From positions 35,237,315-35,301,314 of the forward strand of contig NW_024037069.1 in the NCBI RefSeq assembly GCF_015706575.1: a DNA stretch of 64,000 nt, written 5' to 3'. A model generated the notes under the pieces. It worked only from the letters and a program-made list of their open reading frames with translations. It did no database searches and was not told the DNA's origin. The DNA is from Patiria miniata (lineage: Eukaryota; Echinodermata; Asteroidea; Valvatida; Asterinidae). Numbering within the stretch: position 1 is the stretch's first letter; each line of letters opens with the position of its first letter. The position numbers and the translations under genes were made by a program. This document shows positions 1 through 12,659 of this stretch, piece after piece.

Positions 1-946
1 GCTTCAACACTTTCTTATATTGTACAGTGTACGTCTTGAAATCAAGAATCTTTGTTACAGGGTCTCAAACGTGTCTCTCCATGCTTTAAGTACCATCAGT
101 GCCAGTAATCATATTGATGATGTTCAAACTGGAAGTGGACTGCCAAATAAATTTGTCATACATGTACATGGTTTTATTTCTTCAACCCTTCGCAAGAGCC
201 CACCAGAATGTTGCTCGCATTCCATCTTTTGTAAAAGTGTTCTGTCCTTGCTTTCTTCATCCCATCTTGGGCGTAATTGCCAAATTAGCTTTGTGTCCTG
301 TGGCCTGGAAATCTGTAATTGATGTATTTTACAATGTCATTTGCCCTTTTCTCGTGTGGTTGCTCTTTTATTGTCAGGGAGGAAGGCCTCATGCCAAGTG
401 ATTTGGGTTTTTTCTTCTTCAGTTGGAAGGCAATCATTAAATTGCTCATACAGGAAGCTATAAACTTGGTCTTTTCTGGCCATTGTTTGCCTTTTCCTTG
501 CTCTACATTTTTGTGTGTTGCCAAAGGGCACGCAGACTTTCTTAGGGAAGGGGGGTGTGGAGGTAATAAACTTTAATTGGATTGCCTCGGGCCTTGGGTA
601 TGATTGATGGCAAATTGAGAATCAAATATTTGCTCTTTTGAGGTTCATTTCCTTTGTCTGTCTGTCTGATTGTCTTGATGTTGGGCCTGCTGCTGTAAGG
701 CAAAAGCAGTCCATGGACTTATTTCTTGTCTCTGAAAAATGGCACATTTATCATTCAGGTCTGTGCAGGACTCAACTCGTGTACACATCATGTAGGTAAT
801 TTATGATTTCTGCCTGAAAGGATTGATACATTGTACCTATTCATCCACCCTTTCGTTTCAAACATTGTATGTGATGTCAGCCATAAATCACATAATGCAG
901 AAAAAATATGATAATTAGGTTTTAAATAAAAGGCTACCGTACATGC
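1..946. other. unannotated AT-rich sequence
   Basis: I see no supported gene or repeat. Overlapping 60-100 codon frames near 20-580 occur on both strands and look random. Confidence 0.6.
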
Positions 947-1190
947 ATAAATTTGGGGTCCAAAAGTGTGACATTTTGGTGCCCCCGTTATGCCTGACCT
1001 GTATGTAATGTGACGTGGAATAAAAAAAAAATTAACTTCAAACTATTTTGTTAAGCAGGTACAATTTGTACTTTGCATTACATAATCACTCTTGGAGTTA
1101 GAATTCATTAAAATTATAATGTGTTCTGAATTTACAAAATCTTATGTCAGATGTAACAGGGACACCCAAAAAAATTGGACCCAGATTTAT
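947..1190. mobile_element. short inverted-repeat element or solo arms
   Basis: The left arm at 947-990 (ATAAATTTGGGGTCCAAAAG ... TGCCCCCGTTA) is matched in inverted orientation by the right arm at 1154-1190 (TAACAGGGACACCCAAAAAA ... CCCAGATTTAT), with mismatches. A third arm-like copy lies at about 63811-63860 (CAGGGACACCAAAAGAAATG). Between the arms the sequence is AT-rich with no open frame. No target duplication is obvious. Confidence 0.45.
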
Positions 1191-4100
1191 TGAACGACCC
1201 GTGTATTTAATTCAAAGATGTTTTGATGCAACTAAAAATAATTTTCATATTTTGTTAAATTTCAGTTGATTTTTAAGGTGTTCTTAACCTGTCGAACTAT
1301 TTTGCTTTGTTACAAATTGTTAGTACCAATGTACAGAGATTTTCAAACTGGTTATTTTTGTTCTCAATATTGATCTCTTTAATTAAGAGGGTTTTATCAC
1401 AGACACTCTCTCTGAAACAACAATGCACATCTCGGGATAGAAACAGCGGTTAACCCTGTAAGGCTGTATGACCATCACCGACACTTGCCAATCAATATTA
1501 CTCAATTTTCTAATTTCCTGAATTTTGTAACAGTTTTTGACCGCCCTCTCTCCGCTATTATCTAGGCTAATCAGCAGGCTGGCTGCCATTCGGGTGCAGG
1601 CAGGCAGAAATTTGGGGGGCTTTTATGACCAGGGAGGCTAGTGAATAGAAATGCTTTCCGCTGCGTTAGGCAATGGGCATGTGCGGTTGCATGTAGGGCA
1701 GTTCAACAGGACTTGTGGCGGATTGCCTTGAAACATAGCATTGTGGTCGTCCCTGTTGGGGCTGAGGCTTATGGTCAGGGGGACGGTATGAATAAACATG
1801 GTGTGGTCTGCTAGGGGATCCAGACCCCGGCTGAAATAACGACACACAATTGCAATATCTCCCTCATGAAAAATGTGTATAGTTGATAAAAATGCCTGTT
1901 TTGACTATGCTTCCGGTGCATTTTAGTCTTAATTAATTCTCTCCATTGCTGTATTGTGAGGAAGATTTTTTCTTCTATTTTTTTTTTGGAATTTTCAATA
2001 CAATTTTAAATCAAACTGCATGGCCAGAAATAGCACGCTGCCCCAGAAACACATTTTGAAATGACTTGTCTACTATGATATTCATGAATGATATAAATTT
2101 ATGAACACGCAATGAACATCACACATATCCCATGTACATTGTACAATCATCCATTTATGTATACTAGTACTGGAATACATACAGATTACATGTCGTGTGG
2201 CAGACATAGTGTAAAAATGTTGAAATCGCCAAGAATCTCTCAGTAACTGAGTACATTTACACGTTCACATTTTTATGCGAAAGATGTACCCTAATCTTCC
2301 TGAACCCTTCCACAAACACACTGTCTGACTGGACGGTTAATTAAATCCTCCCTAGCCACATAATAATCAATGCAAGACAATTACCAGAGGGAGGGTTTTA
2401 ATTCGCCCCTTTCATTAATTGATTGGGGATGACAAAAGGGGGGGGGGGGTGGTTGCATGGAGCAAATGAATACGCAAGGTCGTTTGGATGCCTAACAAAG
2501 GATCTTGTCTTTTTCATTGGGATACATCCGTACTCTGCAGCGTTGTAGAAATTTGTAGTCTTGTGTGATTGAATATTCTCCAAGTCTGACGGTTACTACA
2601 CATGTACATTGTAATTTACGTATACCGTTTTGAATATGTTTGCTTGAAAACAATTTGTGCAGACTGTCATGAATTGTGATGTATCGTCATCTGTAAAATT
2701 CAATTTCAGTAAGCAAATTTATTAAGTTACGTGTAGCTGGTACTGCAGTGAATAATGTTTTGCCTATGTGTAAAAGGAAACATGGACATCTGAAGTGCAG
2801 ATCTTCAGATGTTCGTAGCTGCCGAGTGTACTTTTAAATTATTGCTGAGGCATAATTGTGCATAACCGTTGTAATCGTAGAACAAGTTTATTTGAGAGAA
2901 ACATTCTAGTTGAGTAGATCATTAAAACAAATCCTTGTGAATATGAATTTTATTCTCCGTCAGTAGACAGTGAATGACATTTAAAGCCACATCCGTGCGA
3001 CTTTATTTTCCGATTATTTACCCTGCTGAGTAAACAACATTTTTATCTTGTCAAAATGATTCTACAATCGTACGACAGGACGGAATGTTGTTTATGATAA
3101 TCAGGCTACCAAAGAAAAATATACAGCTTTTGTCTTCGGCCAGCCAAAACAGCGCTCAGCTAGCAGCACTGCGTGGAAAGCCAGCCGTGGGCAAGAGCAA
3201 CGCAAGTTCAAGAACATTGAACGTCGTCGAGATTAGAGGAGAACAGAGTCCATGATTAAACCAGCGAGGGTCGTCAGTGGGTCGGCCGTGCCTGTTGGTT
3301 TACAGTGCTCGGTCTGACCCCTCAGCGCCTCGGCAAGTTTGTCTAGTTCAAGACCCATTTGTCTTAGGATCTGAGTGACATTTTTGACAAGCCAAATCTT
3401 TATTTTTTATAAGGGGAGCTCCACTTCATTATGGGGCCGGCCTTGTTTCATGTCAGCTAGTGCACAGTCCTTAAGCCTCGATGGATCAAATTTGTTGATG
3501 TTATTTTTGACAGGATGTGTTGAAATAAATGGTCGGGCACCAAATTAAAGTCTTATTTCAGCAAAAATGCCTAATTTTTTCCACACCAGTTTGTCCTGGA
3601 ACCTCTGTCAAGTACCAAAGTGTACTGGATACTACATGTATGTTCCTTTTCAGCACATCATTTACATTTTATGTCTTTATGTCGGGTTTTTTTTTACAAA
3701 CAAATCTAATTATATTTTGAAAAGCAGTTACTGCCATTACCAGATACAATTGCGAATTATTATCACGACTGAATACAGATCACGTAGTGGTGAACATTGT
3801 TAGCATTCCGCCATTGAAAAATATGACATGGTGATGGATGAGGCTGGTAACCTTTCTAGTGTAAATTAGCACAACTTTTTTCTAACTCCAAAACCCGATC
3901 ATTCAATATCACAATCGCGCTTTTTTAAAAACATCATTTTGAATTATCCTGATTTCCTGGTGAGACCGCTCATTTATTTGTTATTTTTCACTTTTATTTG
4001 TAACCCTGGACCATTCTGACTTCCCTCTTAGCCTGGGAAATGTTCTCACTGAAACAAACATGAATCTCAACCACGGAAGGGGTTTCAGTGGGCCTAGCCC

Positions 4101-5298
4101 AGGCTGGATTTTAGAATCTGTACCCAGTCCCTGCGAGTTTATGCCTGGAGGGTTCTGACGATGTCAAGCATGGTTGATTTTTCCACTGTGGGCTGGGACC
4201 GCGGTCGGCCAGGCGGAAAATTCATTTTGACAATGGCCGGACAACATACAGCACTGGTTTAGTGATGAGAGATCTCCAATTCATTCTTGCCAGGATAATA
4301 AGTCTTGCGTAGAGTATTGTACAAAATGTAGTCCAACTTACAAGAAGTTTGATCTTCGTAGCTCCTTTCACCATGAAGCAAGGTTATGCCTGCAAAATTC
4401 TCTCTGTGAATTGAGATGAACCTCACAACGTTATAGAACCTCAAGGCATTGCTTTTTAAGTATCTGACAACATTTAGACAGTGTTACAATGTACCGGCAA
4501 ATTTAAAGGCAGGTTTTTTCATGATGCAAGTTTTTTAATGTCACTCATTATGAATCCCCTTTGGGCTACCAGGTAATTGTTCAACCGGCTTTAAAACAAC
4601 GTCTGACGCCTTGTTATGATCAGTTTCGTTAAGCGCAGACGCATTTTCATCGACTAGATCGCCTCACCCATTTAAATGACCCCACTTGGTTCTATAACTA
4701 ACCCAACGTTGTCCAAATGCCGTGCAAACAATCAGTGCTGCCCGGTAAAGAATAGATCGAAATCTCGCAATCAATGAACGCCCTGTAGCCAAACTCTGAG
4801 ATAGTTGGGATCCCTTTCCGCACCGTCCTTTCGCAAATTACCGCTTAAAGGTATGATATAGAATCCCGCGCCCAAGATTCTTACAGTAATGTGCACCACT
4901 TTCTTTTTAAAAAAAATCGAAGAAGAATCGTTACAGACGAGGTGGTGTCAATACTGTGACTCAGAATTGGTGTCAGAAGTCAACCTGGTCATGGATCGTC
5001 AACGGAGGCGTTGTCTAAGATCGATGCAATCTCGGTGAGGAGCAGTTACACTCAGAGTTTCGAAGACATATGTCTCGTGATGTCTGTATTTTTTATTGGG
5101 GGGGGGGGGAGTTTGCTCCTGCCACTTCTAATATAGTAATGTGACTTCATTTTATTATTAAAGATGAACATGTTTTCCATTAGTTATTCAGTGTATTGGG
5201 GAAAAAAGAAACCTGCATTTTTTTCAGCTAAGTTGGGGGAACCTCCTGAATTGACTACTTCATGATATCACACAAAGAATATCCATATTCTGCACATT
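1191..5298. other. unannotated sequence with GC-richer patches
   Basis: No gene is visible. Single-base runs of 12 G lie at 2438-2449 and 5098-5109. A mildly GC-rich patch at about 3120-3340 has no recognisable motif set. Confidence 0.6.
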
Positions 5299-5505
5299 TA
5301 ACCCTAACCCCCCCCCCCCCCCCCCGGCCCTTTTGGCCAGGAACCATCCTCAATCCTGCAAACTCCTCCAATTGCCACCATGTAAAAATTGGGTTCAGCC
5401 TCAATCCTCCAAAATAATCCGTTATTTCTTGAATTTGTTCAGTGGAAGGGTGACCATTGCCTCAATCCTTCAAAATCCTCCATCCATCACTGCTAATGGG
5501 TTGAG
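5299..5505. mobile_element. short element of the AATCC paired-motif supergroup, with 18-C tract
   Basis: It starts TTTAACCCTAACCCC, the same terminus as the nested element at 6816-7137, and continues into an uninterrupted run of 18 C at 5308-5325. Inside are three paired motifs: AATCCTGCAAACTCCTCC, AATCCTCCAAAATAATCC and AATCCTTCAAAATCCTCC. The right end is eroded; TAATGGGTTGA near 5495-5505 is a possible degenerate partner of the left terminus. Confidence 0.5.
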
Positions 5506-6539
5506 GCAGTGCCGATGACATTCAGAAACAGTGTGGAGGATATCGAGCATAATGTAGGGCTCGATTATGCAACATAAACAATTTATACATTTGGTGTTGA
5601 TGATGTCCCAAATATTATGACATATCCAGTCCCCCTCCCCAGATTATTTATAAACATCACTGTGGTTGAGGTTTCAATAAGAATTTGTTTGAAAATTTGT
5701 TAGATATTTTAATGCCGAAATTAAATTTTGAACACCACCAATTTTTATTTAATTGAAGCTTTAGAATCTGTACGGGGGATCATGAATCCAATTCGAGTGA
5801 AAGGTAGTAGATTTTGAAGATGTTTTAAAATCACCACTGGCATATAAAGCTGTTGAGCTTTTTTTATTCTTAAGACGTTATAAGAAGTCATTGGATGGAT
5901 TATATCATACTTGCTCAAATCCCTTCGAGAGTGTCCAGAAATGGCAATGTATGGTGAATGAGTACCTCGATAACATTCTTGATCCTACCAGGGGATTAGT
6001 AGGAGCCGCCCACTTCCCATTCAATTCCCCGCTCTCCGGACAATCATGCGGTAGAAATGTTTCCGGGAGTTCTAACCCCTCGGTCTAATGCCAGACCTTG
6101 ATTACCGTATGCATGAAATGTTTGAAGTTGCCTCTGGCAATTCACACATGACTGCTGTTGTTCCCGTGCACCAGACTACTTCTCGTGGGGCGTGTATCTT
6201 GTTGACGATACAGTGAAATGTCATGGGTTTCAGGGCATGTCAGATTTATCACAAGATACGACTGTCGGAGAAATATCAACCCTGACAGTGTCTAGTCTGT
6301 ATTGACAAAAAAAGAAATTCTTATCTAATGTGAGAATTTTCGGATGCGTTTCTCTGGAGGGGTAATGTCACATTGAGAATATATATCTTTCTTTTTACGC
6401 ATAAGTGCGTGTAGATTGTAAACGTTTCATGCAATGTCAGACTAAATTTGCCAGAAACATGAGGAGTCACATCCGCGTTAAAGTGCCGTTTCAATAATTT
6501 ATCAAATGATGTAGTAGCTACGTTCTGATTGTCCATATG

Positions 6540-7215
6540 TTTGATTTTGTTCGTCTCCAATAATAACACCACTCCAAATTCAAAGAAGAATGTTCTAAAC
6601 CTAACTTGTTGAAATTTCAGCTCAGTGGATATTATATTTCCTGAGAAAACAGTGAAAACAAACCTGCAACGTTTTGATCAGGAAACACGATCTCATCTAT
6701 AATGCTCTCTATTCCAAAAAAATTGTCAATTGACCAATCGTTGGAAATTACCTGCATTTCTTCTCAAGCCAGACGGAATGATTTCCTGGAGGTTTTGGTA
6801 CCAGTCAATCTTTAACCCTAACGTACCTGAATCCAGCAAAATCCACACCCCTGTTTCGGGGATTTCGGCGGATTCAAGATACCTCCATATTGCACAAACT
6901 GGGGGATTTTGATGGATTCAGGATTGTAAGCCTAGCAGAACTGCAGGATTTTGATGGATTCAGGATACCTCTTTATTAAGCTGTCGGGGGTCTTTGGCGG
7001 ATTCAGGATCTCAACAGATTTACTCCCGTCTAACTGGTGGATTCTGATGGACTCACTGGCCACCAACATTTTTTGCATGGCAAAATTGATGGATTTTGCC
7101 AGATTCACGATACTTTCTAGTAAAAGACCCCTTAGGGTTAATCTAAGTGAGCTGTTCTATTAATTTGAGACGTTACTTATGGGATAAATGCAGATGGTCC
7201 TATATTTGCCTCTAA
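6540..7215 (+). mobile_element. TTAA-type MITE, family A copy 1, split by a younger insertion
   Basis: The sequence TCCAATAATAACACCACTC, then AAAGAAGAATGTTC and TTTCAGCTCAGTGGATATTA, is shared with copies at 11590-11998 and 40472-40872. The copy is interrupted at 6816-7137 and resumes at 7142 (TCTAAGTGAGCT), ending near ATGGTCCTATATTTGCC. The left terminus is not recognisable. Confidence 0.8.
6816..7137. mobile_element. nested TTAA-flanked MITE (family C) inside family A
   Basis: Flanking TTAA at 6812-6815 and 7138-7141 is the target duplication. The uninterrupted family A copies read CTTTAATCCAAG at the same point, so the pre-insertion site is visible twice in this window. The termini are CCCTAACGTACC on the left and CCCCTTAGGG on the right, giving a very short terminal inverted repeat, CCCTAA. 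The interior carries repeated GGATTTTGATGGATTC modules (at about 6835, 6908, 6949, 7037 and 7090) in both strand senses. There is no open frame for a transposase. A TTAA target is characteristic of piggyBac-type mobilisation; that assignment is inference. Confidence 0.85.
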
Positions 7216-7565
7216 TGGCTTCCTAAAATATTCCACAGGTCACATTTGGTCTGTGTGTGTTTACAGTGACCAGGGGAAATAGCCACACACCTTTGGCAGG
7301 TGCAATGCTTTATATTGATGGTCGTAGTATTAGCAAGTTTGATTGTAATTGGAATGGACTGCAGTTGGTTAAATCTTGAATTCGTTAAGGGCACTTTGGC
7401 TTTCTTGGCTCATATTAATGAAGCACTATGACCATCTCAGTGCATTAGTGCAATGTGTATCTTCATAGGTCGTTTTGTAGAGTTAGTTTTTTTTGGTTGT
7501 ATTGATGGTGGAACTTTACAAAAAGATGAATACAGTACTTCAATTTTTTTAGTTACCAACAAATG

Positions 7566-8086
7566 TTACCCTAAGTTTCTCCTTTCAAATTTTTTTTACA
7601 AAGGACAATGTTAGGCACCCTGCCAGATGCAACAAAATGCCACTTGGTTGAAATAAAAACCCTGCTACTTGTGCAACAAATTGCAACAGTGGATTCTGTT
7701 GCATTGTGCAGTGAACCCAGTGCATACCAGCCTTGGCACCAAGCAGTTAGCCTGCTAAATGCAACAATATCCAACTCAACTCAAATGAGAACCCTGCCAT
7801 ATGCAACAAATTGCAACAGTGGATTTGTTGCATTGTGCAGTGAACCTAGTGCATACCAGCCTTGGCACCAAGCAGTTACCCTGCTAAATGCAACCAAACG
7901 CAACAGTGGATTCTGTTGTATATCCTTGGCACTATGAGCAGTTACCCGGTACCTTGCTTTTAAAATGCAACAAGATGCAACAAAGGACAGGGAATAGAGT
8001 TGGCTGCTACATGTAAATGCAACAGAATGCAACTACCTTTTACCTGAGTTGCTTTCTGTTGCATAATTTACATGTAGTAGGGTTAC
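7566..8086. mobile_element. TGCAACA-rich element with internal tandem duplication
   Basis: The ends TTACCCTAA (7566-7574) and TAGGGTTA (8078-8085) resemble the family C termini. The interior is iterated ATGCAACARAATGCAAC-type motifs. A block of about 90 bp (TTGCAACAGTGGATTCTGTT ... CACCAAGCAGTTA) occurs at 7681 and again at 7811, with a third partial copy near 7900, so the inside is a decaying tandem array with a period of about 130 bp or less. Open frames here on both strands are by-products of the repeat. Confidence 0.6.
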
Positions 8087-9188
8087 AGTGTTAAACGGAT
8101 TGAAGACACAAAAGTTCAGCTACGCACTGAACCTGTAGAAAGTGAATTTCTCTACTGTTGAAAATGTGCTCGGTAGAAGAAAATGTCTTCGAATAGTGAC
8201 AGAAATGATGCTATGTCATTGTCCAAAAAAAGAAAAATAATGTTCAAAATTTGAATGCGTTGTGGCTTTTGAACACTTACTAACCTTGTGTGAATCACTG
8301 TCTGGAAAAATTCTATCGAGTTTTGATTGGATAGACTCGGCTGATGCCCCACCTTAACGTGCCTCGGAATTTGCCAAAGTCAACCAGGTGGAAAACACAG
8401 TGTCTGTTAAGTGTCAAGGTAAATGTGTGCGATGGGACATGTTTCCAGTTCCCTGTCTGCATTCCGAGTCCCCGCGGAGTTATCGATTCGATAATTGTGC
8501 TGTCCTGTGAACATTAAAAACATTTACATTTCACGCTTGGAGGGGAAGCCGTTGTGCAAGAATTTGTCCTTGAAATCAGGGTTCAGGGTTGCGGCGGCCA
8601 GAATAATTGAGGAGAAATGGGCAATTTAGAATTCTGTCATAATGGACATTCCGAGAGATGTGTGCACAGTATTGTAATATCTCAGTCTTCAATCGTTTCT
8701 GCAATTTCATACGCAATACTGTGAAGTTTGGTTGCAAACATATTTAATGTAAAATATGCAGACAGTATCATGTTAATGCATGGTGCTTATTATACAATAA
8801 ATGTATGTAAAACAAATTTTAAAAACCTGCAAACAGTTTGTTTAGATATGAGTTAGTAATCTAGACGGTTTGTCTTTGCCTAGCATGTACATTTAATTAC
8901 CATACTGGAAATGGTTTATTGACTCAACTTAGAGTAACCATATAGATGTACATAATTCAAACTTTTTTAATTAAAGATGACATCCCTACTTTACTCAATA
9001 TCAGCCTGAAACCAAAGAAAAAAAAACCCCAATATCACAACAACAACAAAAAACACAACACATACATTTTGGGGCCTACTGGTAGTAAAAATGAAGATTA
9101 ATTCATTCCATAAAGATGTTCATATATTTAGGATTCGATTCAATTATTTCCATTGCTTGTGCCCTTTTAATCCAAGTAACATACATAA
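8087..9188. other. unannotated sequence
   Basis: Nothing supportable. A short A-rich and CAA-rich stretch lies at about 9015-9065. Confidence 0.6.
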
Positions 9189-9316
9189 CACTTGTATTAC
9201 ATTGTATTACTTTGTGTTACACTGTACATGTGTTACATTGTATTACGTTGTAGTACATTGTATTACATTGTATTACATTGTATTACACTGTAGAACATTG
9301 TATTACATTGTGTTGT
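9189..9316. repeat. 10-bp minisatellite (TATTACATTG)n, about 12-13 copies
   Basis: The decamer TATTACATTG is repeated in register, with variants such as TGTTACACTG, TATTACGTTG and TAGAACATTG. The outer copies are more diverged than the central ones. Confidence 0.9.
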
Positions 9317-9876
9317 CAGCCCTACTTATTCCCTGATGAATTTATGAAAAAAAAATGAAATACTAGGGCAGTTCAGGACAGTATCTAATCTAGAGTACTA
9401 GAACAAGCGGGTGTTTTTCCTAGAACAAGCAGGGTGCTTTTTAGGTAAAAGATCTAATGGCTTAAATTTTGAGGACAGATTTTGATGAGCATGGACTACA
9501 GAGTCAACCTACATGTAGTACCACAAGTTCATCCCTTGTCCGGTACTCAAAACACCAGTATTTTTTTTTAGGGGGGGGGGGGCGATGTCTCTTTCCTACC
9601 CTCTTGGTTACTATATCCAGGTGAGTATGAATCTTTCAAGCCTCCGAGTTTTTTATGGCCGCGGCGTTGAACTCTGTCATTGTTTGTGTAACATCGGGAG
9701 CATATTGATGCCAACAAATGACAAATTGTCGGCAGGTATCGATCGACCGAGGCTGTGATGAATAGCTGGGGCAGGTGTAGGCACACCCTGAACGCTGCGA
9801 CTTGTGTGAGGAGGAGGTGAAAAAAGAGACTTTTTACAAAGTCGTTGCCCCTGCATTTTTCTCCAATCTGACTACC

Positions 9877-9915
9877 TTTAGTGGCGGATCCAGGATTTGC
9901 CAAAGGGTCGGCTAG
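9877..9915 (+). mobile_element. hAT-like terminal sequence, solo end
   Basis: AGTGGCGGATCCAGGATTTG followed by CCAAAGGGTCGGC matches the style of the terminal inverted repeats of the complete hAT-like elements at 26035 and 41746 (GGCGKMNCCAGGATTTG). I could not find the matching other end or an 8-bp target duplication, so this is probably a fragment. Confidence 0.4.
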
Positions 9916-11344
9916 GAGTTGAGGTCAGACATTTTTTTTAATGGAAGGGGAGTGGATGAGGTGCTGCAGTTAATGCAGTAAAAGCCTAAAGGCCAAAAGC
10001 AATTAATCAAAATTTGCAATATTGAATGATGATGTTATTCAGGGACCTTAAGGAATTTATGATTGGGGGGGGGGGGGGTAGGGTAGGGTTAGCCACTCCA
10101 GTCACCCTCATTCACACTCCCTTGTCAACTAAATACAGTTTTCAGGATTAACTGTCTCACGGAGCATAAGTCACAGACAATATTAGACAATGTTATTTTA
10201 CTCCCAACAATTATACATTCAAGCCAAACATTGACAATTCCTGCCCAATTTTTTAGTTTTTTTTTCATAAACCCACACGTTTATTGATTTGCATGAGCCA
10301 ATTGACCCAAAATCTGTGTTCCTGCCTGAATTTTTCTTTTTTATTTTTACCAAACCTTCTCTCTCTCTTGCTCTAAACGCCGGCAGATTTCAGAGTATTG
10401 GAAGTCGATCGCACAAACAAAAGACGAGCAAACTCTGCGGGTTGTGTACATACATGCATGGAATAAAAAAACAAAGGTGAAGTACCAGCTATCATAAACC
10501 CAAACACAGAGAATGATTAATTGCTGTAAAATATAACCTTTGAGCCGTTTGGATTGTGAAATTGGCTTCAGAACAGGGCAGCAATAATTCATGGCACCAT
10601 TTTTATTATTATCATTTTTCATTTTTTTTTTTGGTGCAGCAATGAGAGTGTTCCTTTTTTTTCTCCCGCTAATAACACCCTGAAGGAATGACCAGTGTAG
10701 ATCCAAAAGATTACACCCATTCCGAAAAAAGCTGGAAAACATGAAAGGATGTCTGTTGTCAGGGAAAAAGGGACAAGACAGAAACGTGACCGCGGTTTAT
10801 GCGGCAACATGCCCCGGCAGAGTCGTTCCGTGATTAGGTCGAATGTTCCACTCGTTCGTGAAATCGGGTCCCGCGGCTGGATGCCGTGTGAATTTATGGC
10901 GTGTGTTACGTCGGCGTCGTGATTCACTCATTCTTTTATCATAAATTTTTGATCCTGCCGAGAGTTTTTTTTCATCCAAAGTAGTGTACAGGAATACGTT
11001 GAATTTCATTTGTAATTAAAACCTTCCACTGAGTAATTGAAACTTGGTCCAATTAACCAGAATGTAATATTATGCAATAGGGTAAAAAAGAAAAAAGACA
11101 ATACTGGATGAAAAATGTTTATAAAAATATAGATTACATTTTTCATCAATTTAATGAACCCAATTCTTTTGTGGATATTTTTTGGATATTTTTTTGCATT
11201 TCTCTTACATTGTATGTACCCCTGTTGAACATGAGCACACACCTCAAACATGACGCCAGTGCAAAGCATCTATTACAATAATACACTGTGTTCAATGCAT
11301 GTAATACTACATAATGTACAAAAAGAAATGACCCCAGCCCCCTA
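9916..11344. other. unannotated sequence with one CpG-richer patch
   Basis: A 14-G run lies at 10065-10078. At 10785-10920 CpG is locally elevated (GTTACGTCGGCGTCGTG), but I see no promoter motif. Open frames of 102-131 codons on the minus strand are Lys/Phe-rich and look random. Confidence 0.55.
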
Positions 11345-11585
11345 CTAGTTCCCCAGGACTACCCTGCTAAATCCAACAGAGTCCGACGGTTTATGAGTTT
11401 CCTGCTCAATCCAACACATTCCTTCACAATCCAACTTGCCAAGTTGTTGGGTACCTGAAATATAAAATGACTGGCATGCTCAATCCAACAGAATCCAACT
11501 GGGCCTTATTTTAAGTTGCCTGCTGAATCCAAAAGATTTCAACAGGAACACAAGGGATTTAGTGCTCAAACAAAAATGCGTCTGG
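11345..11585. mobile_element. AATCCAACAG-rich element of the paired-motif supergroup
   Basis: Iterated modules read CCTGCTAAATCCAACAG, CCTGCTCAATCCAACAC, ATGCTCAATCCAACAGAATC and CCTGCTGAATCCAAAAG. The module CCTGCTNAATSCAACA is shared with the 7.6-8.1 kb element, differing by C versus G in the core. It abuts a family A copy that starts at 11590. The termini are not clear. Confidence 0.5.
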
Positions 11586-11589
11586 TGTG

Positions 11590-11998
11590 TTAAAGGCATA
11601 GGATCATTTTGCTTGTCATACATTTTGTCCGTTTCCAATAATAACACCACTCAAAATCCAAAGAAGAATGTTCAAAACCTAACCTGTTGAAGTTTCAGCT
11701 CAGTGGATATTACACTTTTTGAGAAAACGGTGAAAAAGTATGCACAACCTTTTGACCCAAAAAACAATTTTGTAATTTACAGTGCTATTTATTCCAAAAA
11801 TCAGTGAATTGACAGATCGTTGGAAATCACCTACATTTCTTGATTAAAATAATTTCTTGATTTCTTGTAAATGACGACAAGCCAGACGGAATAATTTCTA
11901 GGGGTAATTACATGTTGTACCAGTACAACTTTAATCCAAGTGAGCTTGTTGATAATTATTCGGTTGGGAAAAATGCAAATGATCCTACATGCCTTTAA
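11590..11998 (+). mobile_element. TTAA-type MITE, family A copy 2 (complete)
   Basis: The left end TTAAAGGCATAGGATCATTT and the right end AAATGATCCTACATGCCTTT (then AA) form terminal inverted repeats of about 23 bp, each including TTAA. The length is 409 bp with no open frame. It is the uninterrupted version of the copy at 6540-7215. Confidence 0.85.
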
Positions 11999-12659
11999 AG
12001 TTTAATGATTAATCATTTGAAGAAAAGAAGCTATTTGTTGCGCTTGATATTTGCAGTGTAGACTTCCTCTCCTTTTAGGAATGTGGACGTGTTTACCACA
12101 GCAAGGCATCTTGAAATCAAAGTTGGAGCAGTTTCCCATGACTCATCCAATCATGATCATACCTTAATTCTGAGCATGTAGGCCAGCTTAATTGCATTCA
12201 AGTTTCCTTATCAGATTTTATTTTTCAGACTCGAAGCCCATTCAGCAAAACACCTGTTCCTAAAACTTGGCTGGAAATTCAAGAAACCTTTTTGGTGTAG
12301 GAAGTTAAATTTTATTTGCCCGTTGGGTTCTTGAAGTCACAACAACTGGTCCCATGTCTGCAAAACACTAACCCGATCAGCGATTCATTTCCGTTTGTGA
12401 GAGAGAAATTGCTGCTCAATTCAGAGCGATTGGAGAATTCTTTCTCCTTTTTTCCAGCTTTCTAATCCTGATGGCTGCCAGGGGCGGAGAGTGAGGTGTG
12501 GTAAGCCTCGCATTCACGTGGATTTTGGGAACTGAATTAAACGTGTTTATGCGCCGAAATCTGACAAATTGGAAAGACATTTCTGAAATGCCGTACGGGA
12601 TCAAGGAATCAGGCTGTATTGATGCCTGCTTTTTTTTTGAGTGAAGCAGGAAAAGGTCA

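Noticed and set aside
7608..8032. Related frames on both strands with repeated protein-like blocks
   Set aside because: They result from the internal tandem duplication of the TGCAACA-rich element.
9189..9316. CRISPR-like or spaced direct repeat array
   Set aside because: The units are head-to-tail 10-bp repeats with no unique spacers, in a eukaryotic context.
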